50,287 nt of DNA, taken from contig DATFLY010000047.1 in the NCBI GenBank assembly GCA_035267185.1, positions 1 to 50,287 of the forward strand, in the 5' to 3' direction. Within the stretch, counting starts at the first letter, position 1. Each line of letters begins with the position of its first letter. The notes under the pieces were generated by a model. That model was not told the DNA's origin. It saw only the letters and a list, made by a program, of their open reading frames with translations, and made no database searches. This DNA is from JAUIBE01 sp035267185. GTDB taxonomy: Bacteria; Pseudomonadota; Gammaproteobacteria; Xanthomonadales; SZUA-36. Shown here in pieces: positions 19,105-27,418 of this stretch. The position numbers were made by a program, and so were the translations under genes.

Positions 19105-19305
19105 TCAGCAACGCTCTTTGTCCGGGGTCCATTCTGCAGGGACCCATCGCTGTGCCTGTGGCACCATTAGGAAAGTGAACCGCCAAGGTTAAGCGCTCAC
19201 TCGCGGCGCTTCAATACAAAGGTTGCGGTGATTACTGACAGCGATTAAGTGCCATAAGTCACAACAACCTGCGCTAATTCTGGAATATACGGGCCTTTGG
19301 CCATA

Positions 19306-19334
19306 TTGATAACATAAGCTTAGACGCACATATT
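19306..19334 (+). promoter_or_regulatory. candidate sigma-70 promoter for thiC
   Basis: TTGATA (19306-19311, five of six matches to TTGACA), a 17-base spacer and CATATT (19329-19334, four of six to TATAAT). It would start a leader of about 320 bases that includes the whole inverted-repeat element. Confidence 0.35.
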
Positions 19335-19378
19335 CCAAAAACGTTACGTGGCCTCCCAAACATGATGAAAGGAAATGA

Positions 19379-19658
19379 GGGGCTACCTGTCAGATTTTTA
19401 TGGTCGCTGTTGCGACTGAAATGGTGCCAATCAAGGCGCAAGGAGAGAAGTTTGATCACTTCAAATGATCGACGAGCAACGCCGAGTGGCGGCAATTCAG
19501 CCGTAACCCGATCAAAAACAACAACCCGGGCCGAGGCCATTTTTGAGCCTGACGGCGTTGTCATGAGCTTGAGTAGTGTTACTACACGACGCTCACTCCG
19601 CCTTGCCAGTCAAAAAAATGGCCATCGGCAGCTACATTCAAATCTAACAGGTAGCCCC
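19379..19658. repeat. 280-bp inverted-repeat element in the thiC leader
   Basis: The ends are 19-base inverted repeats: GGGGCTACCTGTCAGATTT at 19379-19397 and its complement AAATCTAACAGGTAGCCCC at 19640-19658, 18 of 19 matching. The similarity continues inward less perfectly. Both halves contain a CAAGGCG...CAACGCCG substructure in opposite orientations. There is no open frame and no obvious target duplication. The right arm ends 5 bases before the thiC ATG and covers the place where a ribosome-binding site should be. It may be a non-autonomous palindromic element (MITE-like) or a structured leader. Confidence 0.75.
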
Positions 19659-19663
19659 TTGAC

Positions 19664-21541
19664 ATGATTGCTGTTCCTGAAGACCTCGCGCTTGAAGCTA
19701 CCAGGCTGAGTGCAGAAGTAACAAAACCATTCCCCGGCTCACAGAAAATCTATGTGAGTGGCAGCAGGGAAGACATCAGGGTTCCAATGCGTGAAATTTC
19801 GCAGCACGACACGCCCGCGATGTTCGGCGCCGAGAAAAACCCGGCGATTACGGTTTACGACACTTCCGGGGCTTATACCGATCCGGATGCCCGCATTGAC
19901 CTGGTCAGCGGCCTTTCAGCAATGCGTGCGAGATGGATCGACGAGCGTGGGGACACCGAAGAACTCAATGGGCCAAGCTCTGAATTCGGAAAGGCCCGCC
20001 TGGTTGATGAGAAAACCAGCCACCTGAGGTTCAGTGCGCCACGAAATCCGCGCAGGGCGATTAGCGGTGCCAACGTGACGCAGATGCACTATGCACGCAA
20101 GGGTGTCATCACACCCGAGATGGAATTCATTGCCATTCGTGAAAACCTGCAGCGCGAGGAGATGCGGGAGTCTGCTTTGCTGAAGCAGCATCCCGGCCAG
20201 TCATTTGGGGCAAACATCCCGGAACTGATCACCCCTGAGTTCGTGCGCCAGGAAGTCGCGCTCGGGCGGGCCATCATTCCCAATAACATTAATCACCCCG
20301 AATCAGAGCCGATGATCATCGGTCGGAATTTCCTGGTGAAGATCAATGCCAATATCGGTAATTCAGCTGTGACATCCGGTATTGGTGAAGAGGTTGAGAA
20401 AATGGTGTGGGCTGTGCGCTGGGGCGGTGACACCGTCATGGACCTGTCCACCGGCAAGCATATTCATGAGACCCGCGAATGGATTATTCGCAACTCTCCT
20501 GTTCCCATCGGAACGGTTCCCATCTACCAGGCCCTGGAAAAAGTGGATGGACGGGCCGAGGAGCTCACCTGGGAGATGTTTCGCGACACGCTGATCGAGC
20601 AGGCTGAGCAGGGCGTCGACTATTTTACTGTTCATGCCGGTGTTCGCCTGCCGTATATCCCGATGACTGCCGGCCGCGTCACCGGGATCGTTTCCCGTGG
20701 CGGTTCGATCATGGCCAAGTGGTGCCTCGCCCATCATGAAGAGAGCTTCCTCTACACCCATTTTGAGGAAATGTGCGAAATCATGAAGGCCTACGACGTG
20801 GCGTTTTCACTTGGTGACGGACTTCGCCCGGGCTCCATCGCCGACGCCAATGATGCCGCCCAGTTTGCTGAGCTTGAAACCCTGGGTGAGCTGACCAAAA
20901 CGGCCTGGGAGCACGATGTCCAGGTCATGATTGAAGGCCCTGGCCATGTGCCGATGCAGCTTATCAGGGAAAACATGACCAAGGAGCTTTCAGATTGCCA
21001 TGAAGCGCCTTTTTACACGCTGGGCCCGCTGACCACCGATATCGCGCCCGGCTATGACCACATCACCTCGGCCATCGGCGCTGCCCAGATCGGCTGGTAT
21101 GGAACGGCGATGCTTTGCTACGTAACGCCCAAGGAACACCTGGGCCTGCCGGACAAGAACGATGTACGCGAAGGCATCATCACATACCGGCTTGCAGCGC
21201 ACGCTGCAGACCTTGCAAAAGGACATCCCGGGGCACAGGTCAGGGACAACGCCCTGAGCAAGGCCAGGTTCGAGTTTCGGTGGGAAGATCAGTTCAATCT
21301 GAGCCTTGATCCGGAAAAAGCGCGCGCTTTTCATGACGAAACACTTCCCAAGGACGCGCACAAAGTGGCACACTTCTGTTCAATGTGTGGTCCGCACTTC
21401 TGTTCGATGAAGATCACGCAGGATGTCAGGGACTACGCGCGTGAAAAAGGACTCGATGAGAACTCGGCCATTTCAACCGGAATGGCAGAGAAAGCAGAAG
21501 AGTTCATAAAACAAGGCGCAGAAGTGTACAAAAAAGCGTGA
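19664..21541 (+). CDS. thiC: phosphomethylpyrimidine synthase ThiC
   Basis: 625 residues, normal length. It converts aminoimidazole ribotide to hydroxymethylpyrimidine phosphate in thiamine synthesis by radical SAM chemistry. The C-terminal [4Fe-4S] motif C-x2-C-x4-C is present (Cys572, Cys575, Cys580), as are R-V-P-M-R-E-I near residue 40 and the E-G-P-G-H-V-P segment in the barrel. Start ATG at 19664; no AGGAGG-like site precedes it, and the bases where one would lie belong to the right arm of the inverted-repeat element. No other thiamine genes are adjacent. Confidence 0.96.
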   Translation: MIAVPEDLALEATRLSAEVTKPFPGSQKIYVSGSREDIRVPMREISQHDTPAMFGAEKNPAITVYDTSGAYTDPDARIDLVSGLSAMRARWIDERGDTEELNGPSSEFGKARLVDEKTSHLRFSAPRNPRRAISGANVTQMHYARKGVITPEMEFIAIRENLQREEMRESALLKQHPGQSFGANIPELITPEFVRQEVALGRAIIPNNINHPESEPMIIGRNFLVKINANIGNSAVTSGIGEEVEKMVWAVRWGGDTVMDLSTGKHIHETREWIIRNSPVPIGTVPIYQALEKVDGRAEELTWEMFRDTLIEQAEQGVDYFTVHAGVRLPYIPMTAGRVTGIVSRGGSIMAKWCLAHHEESFLYTHFEEMCEIMKAYDVAFSLGDGLRPGSIADANDAAQFAELETLGELTKTAWEHDVQVMIEGPGHVPMQLIRENMTKELSDCHEAPFYTLGPLTTDIAPGYDHITSAIGAAQIGWYGTAMLCYVTPKEHLGLPDKNDVREGIITYRLAAHAADLAKGHPGAQVRDNALSKARFEFRWEDQFNLSLDPEKARAFHDETLPKDAHKVAHFCSMCGPHFCSMKITQDVRDYAREKGLDENSAISTGMAEKAEEFIKQGAEVYKKA

Positions 21542-21612
21542 AAGTGGCTCTGCATCTCATATTCGGTTGGTCGCATGGGGACGTGTTTTTTTGATTTTAC
21601 TGCAATCAAGTA

Positions 21613-22155
21613 ATGGATAATCCGGTCATGAGCAATGAATCCGGTAAGCAAGAGCGATTTAATCGCCTCGCCGGCAAATATGCGCTGGACCTTTACCGCT
21701 ATGCCATGTGGATATGCGGCAACGATGCGCTAGCCAAGGATTTGGTCCAGGAAACATACTTACGAGCCTGGAAAGCTCTGGATAAACTAAAAGACACCGG
21801 AGCGGTAAAAAGTTGGTTGATCACCATCCTGCGGCGGGAGTACGCTCGGACATTCGAACGTAAAGTCCCGAAATTTAGCGACATTGACCATGTGGTTGTC
21901 GAGGAAGAGCAGGAGCTTCAACCGGATGACCGGACAGAAGTCCGGTTGCTTCGGGAAGGTATTGCCGACCTTGCACCGAAATACAGAGAGCCACTGCTGA
22001 TGCAGGTTGTGATGGGATACAGCTGTCAGGAGATTGCGGATGAGCTGGAGATCAGCAAGAGCGCCGTGATGACACAGCTTTTCAGAGCCAGAGAGCAGTT
22101 AAAAGAAAAATTGCAGGAAGATGGGGTAACGGGAAAAGTACATGAACTTTTCTGA
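21613..22155 (+). CDS. ECF sigma factor (DUF3379-associated)
   Basis: 180 residues (an ATG at 21628 is an alternative start). Region 2 is at about 20-90 (L-Y-R-Y-A-M-W-I-C-G-N-D-A-L-A-K-D-L-V-Q-E-T-Y) and region 4 at about 125-175 (Y-S-C-Q-E-I-A-D-E-L-E-I-S-K-S-A-V-M-T-Q-L-F-R-A-R-E-Q-L). The 3' end overlaps the DUF3379 gene by 14 bases, so the two proteins are translationally coupled and probably act as sigma and anti-sigma. It is distinct in sequence from the sigma factor at 1847-2335. Confidence 0.88.
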   Translation: MDNPVMSNESGKQERFNRLAGKYALDLYRYAMWICGNDALAKDLVQETYLRAWKALDKLKDTGAVKSWLITILRREYARTFERKVPKFSDIDHVVVEEEQELQPDDRTEVRLLREGIADLAPKYREPLLMQVVMGYSCQEIADELEISKSAVMTQLFRAREQLKEKLQEDGVTGKVHELF

Positions 22156-22867
22156 ATTGAAAAAAATACTAGGAGCGGAGCCGCGCAGCCAGGATCCCGA
22201 GATTCTGAGTGCGATCGAATCCAGACCCGAAATGCGTGCCGCAGCCGAGGAGGCTGAAGCATTTGAGCAGAAGCTTGAGGCTGCGTTTGCAATCAAGACG
22301 CCACCTTTCCTTCTTGACCAGATCGCTTCCATTCCGAAAGTGGCTTCCATCACACCAAGGCCTAGACAAACCCGTCTGGCCTGGCTTGCTGCAGCCGCTG
22401 TGCTCGTGGCGGGCGTTGGCTTTGCCAGCTACTCCTATTACGAATCCACCTTCCAGTGGGACAACGTCGACGATTTCATCGTTGAACACTGGGCACAGGA
22501 TGGAAGCGATATGCTGGCACAGGCTGATGGCCAGACTGACCAGGGTGCGCCTGCCCTGTTCGCCAGCTTTGGTATCGAGGTATCGCCTGGCTTTGCCGAA
22601 CGAATTGATTTCGTTCACAAATGCAAGACACCGGGTTCACGGGGTGCTCACGTGGTGATTTCAACCGAAAACGGACCAATCACCCTGATTTTCATGCCCG
22701 AGGTGGATACTGTTAACGGGCATATACTTGACCTTGGCCAGGAAGTAGCGGCGACGCTACCGCTTGAAAGCGGTTCCGCGGTGATTATCGGGCCTTCCGA
22801 AGAAGCCATTGCACCCATCTACACCATTGCGAGGGAAGGCCTTCGACCAGCATCGGTTACTTCCTGA
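22142..22867 (+). CDS. DUF3379-like membrane protein, putative anti-sigma factor
   Basis: 241 residues. A charged cytoplasmic N-terminus (1-75) precedes a single transmembrane helix at about 79-98 and a periplasmic C-terminal domain of about 140 residues containing one Cys and a G-P-I-T-L-I-F-M-P segment. This layout and its overlap with an ECF sigma gene fit the DUF3379 family, which is encoded beside such sigma factors. The anti-sigma role is inferred from that pairing. The signal sensed is unknown. Confidence 0.8.
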   Translation: MNFSELKKILGAEPRSQDPEILSAIESRPEMRAAAEEAEAFEQKLEAAFAIKTPPFLLDQIASIPKVASITPRPRQTRLAWLAAAAVLVAGVGFASYSYYESTFQWDNVDDFIVEHWAQDGSDMLAQADGQTDQGAPALFASFGIEVSPGFAERIDFVHKCKTPGSRGAHVVISTENGPITLIFMPEVDTVNGHILDLGQEVAATLPLESGSAVIIGPSEEAIAPIYTIAREGLRPASVTS

Positions 22868-23024
22868 CCCGCTCTTTCGCAAGCCCGGAAACGGACGTTG
22901 ACGAATTTGGTGTGGTCATTGATCAACCATGCTGGTGCGTCAGGATGTTACTTCTGACTCAAGCGTAATCTTCTTGATCTGTTATCTTCCCCAGGGAGAG
23001 AATTGGTCACGGGAGTAAAATATC

Positions 23025-24032
23025 TTGAGAAGGCTTATTGCCAGTCTGCCGCGTCGCAGCACACTATACGTTTCAATCGCCGGCGCACTGATCATTTTGT
23101 GCCTGATTGCAATGTTCTGGCTGAACCACGAGCCGGACATGTTCGATCCGGTCAGCCGTGGCGAGTCATTTGCTGCCCGGAAGGGACAACAACCGGTCAC
23201 TGGTTACATCACCACAACGGCACTGATCGAGACAGTCGACACCCTTCTGAACAAGCGGGGCGGATACCTTTCCAACGACATCATGCCACCGTGGGTGTTT
23301 CTCGATAATGTACCCAATTGGGAGTTTGGCGTTTTAACCCAGGTGCGGGACCTGGCACGTGCCATGAGAAACGACTTCAGTCGCTCGCAAACCCAATCGA
23401 CCGAAGACCCGGACCTGACTGAAGCCGACCCGCTTTTCCATTACGACAGCGAGCGCTGGATTCCTCCGGCCACCGAAGGTCGCTACGAAAAAGGCCGCGA
23501 TGCATTGGAGCGTTATCTCGATCGTCTGGCTGACAGCAATGATCCCGGTGCGCAGTTTTTTGCCCGGGCAGACAACCTGACTGACTGGCTGAGCATTGTT
23601 GAAAAAAGACTCGGCTCGCTGTCACAACGCCTTTCAGCCAGTGTGGGCCAGCATCGCATCAACACTGACCTTTCCGGTGACAGAGAAGCACAGCAATCCA
23701 CGGCAGCACCCAGCGAAATTTCTGTAAAAACGCCGTGGATGCAAATCGATGATGTTTTCTATGAATCACGTGGAAGCGCCTGGGCGTTAATTCACTTCCT
23801 GCGGGCCATGGAGGCTGATTTTGAACAGGTGCTCCTCGACAAGAATGCACTGACAAGCTACCGCCAGATCATCCGGGAGCTGGAATCCACCCAGGAGCCT
23901 TTGCATAGCCCGATGGTCCTGAATGGCAGCAAGTTTGGCGTGTTTGCCAATCATTCACTCGTGATGGCCAATTACATTGCGCGGGCCAATGCCGCGATCA
24001 TTGATCTGCGCAAGCTGCTCAGAGACGGATAA
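23025..24032 (+). CDS. DUF2333 family membrane protein
   Basis: 335 residues. TTG start at 23025 with GGGAG 9 bases upstream. There is one N-terminal transmembrane helix (about 14-33), then a helical periplasmic or cytoplasmic body with the N-K-R-G-G-Y-L-S-N-D and P-P-W-V-F-L-D-N-[IV]-P-N-W-E-[FY]-G-V-L motifs that mark DUF2333. The function of this family is not established. It is 14 bases upstream of an amidase gene, so a link to the cell envelope or peptidoglycan is plausible. Confidence 0.88.
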   Translation: MRRLIASLPRRSTLYVSIAGALIILCLIAMFWLNHEPDMFDPVSRGESFAARKGQQPVTGYITTTALIETVDTLLNKRGGYLSNDIMPPWVFLDNVPNWEFGVLTQVRDLARAMRNDFSRSQTQSTEDPDLTEADPLFHYDSERWIPPATEGRYEKGRDALERYLDRLADSNDPGAQFFARADNLTDWLSIVEKRLGSLSQRLSASVGQHRINTDLSGDREAQQSTAAPSEISVKTPWMQIDDVFYESRGSAWALIHFLRAMEADFEQVLLDKNALTSYRQIIRELESTQEPLHSPMVLNGSKFGVFANHSLVMANYIARANAAIIDLRKLLRDG

Positions 24033-24046
24033 AAATGTAAAACCGC

Positions 24047-24625
24047 ATGGACCAGTCACCAACAATCGAAACCCGTTATCGGCTTCTCCCGTATACCGAA
24101 CAGTTGGACATCCGACCGCTCGAGCAGGTCGACATGCTGGTGATTCATTGCACCGAATTGCCTGATCTTGAAACAGCCCGGGAATATGGCGAGAAAATCC
24201 TCTACCCACAGTCCGGTACAGGCAATTCCGGACACTATTACATCGACAGGGACGGCTCTACGGAACTCTGGATTCCAGAGTTACGGGTTGCACATCATGT
24301 TCGTGGTTACAACGAGCGCAGTGTGGGTATCGAGCTGGTCAATCTGGGTCGGTACCCTTATTGGCTCGAATCGGGTCGTCAGTTCATGCAGGAAGAATAC
24401 CCGTCCGCGCAAATCGGGGCGCTGCTGAACCTGATCGTCGATTTGTCCTATCACCTTCCTTCGTTGAAACTGATTTCTGGTCATGATGACCTGGACCGCG
24501 ACTTTGTCCCGGCCAGCAATGACCCAACCAAGGCTGTAAGACGCAAAAGAGACCCTGGCGAAAAATTTCCCTGGCCGGAAGTGCTGGCTGATTGCGGCCT
24601 GGTTCGATACCAGCCTGGCAGCTAA
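24047..24625 (+). CDS. AmpD-like N-acetylmuramoyl-L-alanine amidase
   Basis: 192 residues of the amidase_2 fold. Zinc ligands are His34 (V-I-H-C-T-E), His146 (S-G-H-D-D) and Asp169 (R-K-R-D-P-G), and Glu96 in V-G-I-E-L-V-N is the likely catalytic assistant. No signal peptide is visible, so it is probably cytoplasmic and acts on recycled muropeptides, like AmpD; an unannotated longer start is unlikely given the 14-base gap to the previous gene. Its stop codon directly abuts an inverted-repeat element. Confidence 0.88.
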   Translation: MDQSPTIETRYRLLPYTEQLDIRPLEQVDMLVIHCTELPDLETAREYGEKILYPQSGTGNSGHYYIDRDGSTELWIPELRVAHHVRGYNERSVGIELVNLGRYPYWLESGRQFMQEEYPSAQIGALLNLIVDLSYHLPSLKLISGHDDLDRDFVPASNDPTKAVRRKRDPGEKFPWPEVLADCGLVRYQPGS

Positions 24626-24879
24626 CCCCAATATTGCACCAAGGATTCGGGATTCTGGGTGAAGCTGGCAAAGCAGATTGGACGATCGCCCGCAGAGTAA
24701 TAGCCGTAGCTATTGCCCAGAGTATTTAGTGGCGGGGATCGTTCAAGATGCAAAGTCAGATTCAGTCAGAATCCGAATAGGACAAAGTGTCACGGGCAAA
24801 AATCTTCCCAAAATGCTGCAACTGCTTGGTTCAGTATATTATTCTCCACAGTCATGTCCGCCTTGGTGCAATATTGGGG
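24626..24879. repeat. 254-bp element with perfect 19-bp inverted ends
   Basis: CCCCAATATTGCACCAAGG at 24626-24644 is repeated exactly as its reverse complement at 24861-24879. It starts on the base after the TAA of the amidase gene and ends on the base before the TAG (minus strand) of the DUF2845 gene. Inside are a second, imperfect inverted pair (GATTCGGGATTCTG near 24644-24657 with CAGAATCCGAAT near 24767-24778) and a perfect 6-bp hairpin AATAGC-CGTA-GCTATT at 24699-24714, nested in a GACGATCGCCCGC/GGCGGGGATCGTTC stem. No coding frame is apparent. It could be a MITE, a structured RNA or a bidirectional terminator-like structure. Confidence 0.8.
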
Positions 24880-25200
24880 CTACCGCCCTCCGGTTTCGAT
24901 GGCCACAATCTCCCCCTGGTAAATCTGCACAATTCGCTCAAAGCCCCGTTCGCTCAGCTTGTAGTGCCATTGTTCAACCTTGACACTGCGCACACCACTG
25001 CCTGTGTCTACATCCGCATGCGCGCGGCCCCGATAAAGGGGTTCGCCGCATAGTTCCAGGAGCAATGCCGGTGAATCGCCATCCCGAATCACTTTTCGCC
25101 CACAACGCATGCTGTCTGCCACCAGGTCTGTCGTCACGAACATCAGCAAGAAGAGAACCAGGGACTGGCGTGGTTTTGTACGAACTAATCTATGGAACAT
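24880..25200 (-). CDS. DUF2845 family exported protein
   Basis: 106 residues with a signal peptide ending near A-D-S (residues 29-30). The mature domain carries the M-R-C-G and L-E-L-C-G-E-P cysteines of DUF2845, expected to form a disulfide, followed by a V-E-Q-W-H-Y pattern. It is a small periplasmic protein of unknown role. It converges on the amidase gene, with the inverted-repeat element filling the space between the two stops. Confidence 0.8.
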   Translation of the reverse strand: MFHRLVRTKPRQSLVLFLLMFVTTDLVADSMRCGRKVIRDGDSPALLLELCGEPLYRGRAHADVDTGSGVRSVKVEQWHYKLSERGFERIVQIYQGEIVAIETGGR

Positions 25201-25318
25201 CTGGCTCCTTTTTGCTCTGTGAGACTTTGTGGACTGGGTTTATTGGCATTCTGCCGGCAGGGCAAAGCGGTTGATACGGTAGAATTCCTAAATATTTGTA
25301 GGAACCAGGAGAATCAAA

Positions 25319-25660
25319 ATGCCTACCCTCAAATCATTAATATGGCTGGCCGTCATCATCGCCACCCTCGGTTTGCCGGGTACCGTTTCGGCAAACAGCG
25401 ATCGCGAGGCACAACAGGCTGAACTGGACGCAGCCTGTGAAGCTGCCCGTGAGGAAAAACTGGTCCCGATGCGTCAGGCGCTGGTTCACGAATGCGTAGA
25501 CAACCAGGAGTTTGAGACCGTGTCCGAGTGTGAAACTTTCTATTCTGACTATGGCAGTCGATCCGGCGGTCGAAGAAGTGGTCGGGCCCCCCTGTTTTAC
25601 GACCTGCCAGAGTGCGTTGAGGCCTTTAATTACCAGAACAGTGAGCGATCCGGTGGCTGA
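25319..25660 (+). CDS. small exported four-cysteine protein
   Basis: 113 residues with an AGGAG site 8 bases before the ATG. The signal peptide ends near V-S-A (residue 25). Cys40, Cys59, Cys71 and Cys99 could form two disulfides in an otherwise charged helical protein. A Gly/Arg/Ser-rich stretch (R-S-G-G-R-R-S-G-R) precedes P-L-F-Y-D-L-P-E-C. I do not recognise a named family. The 3' end overlaps the start assigned to the thioesterase-like gene. Confidence 0.7.
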   Translation: MPTLKSLIWLAVIIATLGLPGTVSANSDREAQQAELDAACEAAREEKLVPMRQALVHECVDNQEFETVSECETFYSDYGSRSGGRRSGRAPLFYDLPECVEAFNYQNSERSGG

Positions 25661-26414
25661 GACGCAACATCCTTCCCGGATGATCGAAAAAATTGTCATC
25701 AACCAACAGTTCTGTGGCCCGCCGGGCTCTGGCAACGGCGGATATGTTTGTGGCCGAATGGCGCATTACATTGAAGGTCCCGCCACCATCAGGCTGATGA
25801 AGCCCCCGCCGCTTGATACACCGCTTGATGTATCAGCAACTGAAAATGAAATTCAGCTTGTACATGAACAGGAACTGGTCGCCCGCGCATGGGCGGGCGG
25901 GCCGGAGATTGAAATCCCCCCGGCACCCGACCTCGAAGACGCCAGACACCGCACCAGCCTTTTTGCAGGGCACTCATATCATGCATTCCCGGGTTGCTTC
26001 GTATGTGGAACGGAGCGAAGCAAGGGAGATGGACTATTGATCTATCCCGGACCGCCACAGAACGCCAGCGAAATGCCCCCCTCTGTTACCAACCATGTGG
26101 CCTGTACATGGGTGGCGCACGAGGCCTTTTGTGGGCCCGACGGCAAAGTGCTTCCTGAGTTCTGCTGGGCGACGCTCGACTGCCCCAGCGGCTGGTCTTT
26201 TCTCTCTTCAGGGGAAGAGGTGGCATTGCTGGGTGAGTTTTCTGCGGAAATCCAGGCTGACCTGGAATGCGGTCAGGAGTACATGGTTGCTGGCTGGGAG
26301 ATTGCCCGAAAAGGACGAAAAAGGCTGACAGGCTCAGCCATCTATGACACAGCAGGCACGCCGCTTGCATGGGCAAGCGCCACCTGGATCACGATCGATT
26401 TGCCAGCCAGCTGA
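25653..26414 (+). CDS. hotdog-fold thioesterase-like protein
   Basis: About 253 residues from a GTG at 25653 that overlaps the previous stop; an ATG at 25680 is the alternative, and the longer upstream frame is rejected because it is antisense-like shadow of the previous gene. The start motif F-C-G-P-P-G-S-G-N-G-G-Y-V-C-G matches a hotdog thioesterase-like subfamily, and the chain is long enough for a tandem hotdog. Five or more Cys are spread along it. The likely substrate is an acyl-CoA or related thioester, not identifiable here. No partner enzyme is adjacent. Confidence 0.75.
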   Translation: MAETQHPSRMIEKIVINQQFCGPPGSGNGGYVCGRMAHYIEGPATIRLMKPPPLDTPLDVSATENEIQLVHEQELVARAWAGGPEIEIPPAPDLEDARHRTSLFAGHSYHAFPGCFVCGTERSKGDGLLIYPGPPQNASEMPPSVTNHVACTWVAHEAFCGPDGKVLPEFCWATLDCPSGWSFLSSGEEVALLGEFSAEIQADLECGQEYMVAGWEIARKGRKRLTGSAIYDTAGTPLAWASATWITIDLPAS

Positions 26415-26428
26415 TTCACCCGAATCAG
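26411..26428. terminator. possible bidirectional hairpin between convergent genes
   Basis: CTGATTC-ACCC-GAATCAG forms a 7-bp stem centred in the 29-base space between the thioesterase-like gene and cmoB. T-runs are weak on both sides, so termination is only possible, not shown. Confidence 0.3.
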
Positions 26429-26443
26429 AACACTGGCACTGTT

Positions 26444-27412
26444 TCATTTTCGCCGCGCAACCACCACCGCTCGCCGTGGTGCGGGGTGACCCTCGATGGT
26501 CAGGGATGGACGGTCTGGGTCCAGCGACTGTGCCAGGGACTCGAACTTCATCCAGTGGGTACTGCGCTGTTCTTCAGTAGTCGTCATGGCCAGATCCACA
26601 ATTTCAACATCACAAAAGCCTGCGCTCCTGACCCACTCTGCCAGGCGGCCACAGCCCGGGACTGCCCAGACATTTCGCATCCTGGCATAGCGTTCGGGAG
26701 GAACAAGGACTTCTGAGGATTGATCGTCCGGCAAAACCAGTGTTTCCAGCACCATTGTGCCGCCGGGTCCCAGGAGGTTGCGTAATCGCCCCAGGTGATG
26801 AAGTGGTTCGCGCCGATGATAAAGAACACCCATCGAAAACACGCAATCGAACGAGACCGGGCTGTCCGGAAGATCCTCGATCGCAAGCGGCAAAACGAAA
26901 TTTGGCAGATTACCGGCGAAATGCCGGCACGCCAGCCATTGCATGACGAAAACCCAGGTGGGATCAACGCCGGTGACCAGGTCCGCCCCTTCAGCCAGCA
27001 TGCGCCAGCCGTAATAGCCATTGCCGCAGCCAATATCGAGTATCTTTTTTCCGGAGAGGTCAACATGTGGTGATACCCGAGACCACTTCCAGTCAGACCG
27101 CCACTCCGTATTAATATCAATTCCGGCAATGTTGAGCGGCCCCTTGCGCCATGGATGCAGGGCCATCAGTAATTTTTCGAGCTCGTTCTTTGGTTGTGCC
27201 TCTTCACCCAGTTGCGGTGCAGCCAGATCCAGATCAGCAAAGGGTTTCGCGCCGGGCAGAGAATCAATGGCACTCTTCCAACTGCCGAAATCGCCATGAT
27301 TACAATCAGACAGCTTTTGATTACCAAGCGCACAGACGTTTTCGACCCACTCACTACTGAAGCCGAGTTCATTGCAGAACCGTTGCAACGAGTTATAAGG
27401 CCTGGTTTCCAA
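26444..27412 (-). CDS. cmoB: tRNA U34 carboxymethyltransferase CmoB
   Basis: 322 residues, standard length. The Rossmann motif I-L-D-I-G-C-G-N-G-Y-Y-G-W is near residues 123-135, with the P-W-R-K-G-P upstream loop and F-S-M-G-V-L-Y-H-R typical of CmoB. The enzyme uses carboxy-S-adenosylmethionine made by CmoA to form 5-oxyacetic acid uridine at tRNA position 34. It starts 6 bases after cmoA, in the same minus-strand operon. Confidence 0.97.
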   Translation of the reverse strand: METRPYNSLQRFCNELGFSSEWVENVCALGNQKLSDCNHGDFGSWKSAIDSLPGAKPFADLDLAAPQLGEEAQPKNELEKLLMALHPWRKGPLNIAGIDINTEWRSDWKWSRVSPHVDLSGKKILDIGCGNGYYGWRMLAEGADLVTGVDPTWVFVMQWLACRHFAGNLPNFVLPLAIEDLPDSPVSFDCVFSMGVLYHRREPLHHLGRLRNLLGPGGTMVLETLVLPDDQSSEVLVPPERYARMRNVWAVPGCGRLAEWVRSAGFCDVEIVDLAMTTTEEQRSTHWMKFESLAQSLDPDRPSLTIEGHPAPRRAVVVARRK

Positions 27413-27418
27413 GGGCTT

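Larger units (their letters stand above)
19105..19663. other. gene-free stretch upstream of thiC
   Basis: 559 bases without a credible gene. 19105-19300 is the upstream region of the Pcm-like gene, with two modest stem-loops (GGGTCC/GGACCC near 19120-19145 and AAGCGC/GCGCTT near 19190-19211). 19306-19334 is a candidate thiC promoter. 19379-19658 is a long inverted-repeat element. No THI-box (TPP riboswitch) core such as CTGAGA or GAACCTGAT was seen on the thiC strand. Short frames here do not look coding. Confidence 0.7.

Noticed and set aside
19105..19663. TPP riboswitch upstream of thiC
   Set aside because: The conserved CTGAGA and GAACCTGAT-type segments were not found on the thiC strand; a covariance search would settle it.
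19379..24879. The two inverted-repeat elements as members of one family
   Set aside because: Their 19-base ends and interiors differ; the shared GGGGCTACC string at one edge includes bases of the DUF2845 coding sequence and is probably coincidence.
25512..25652. N-terminal extension of the thioesterase-like protein
   Set aside because: It lies wholly within another frame of the four-cysteine protein gene and has no family-like sequence.
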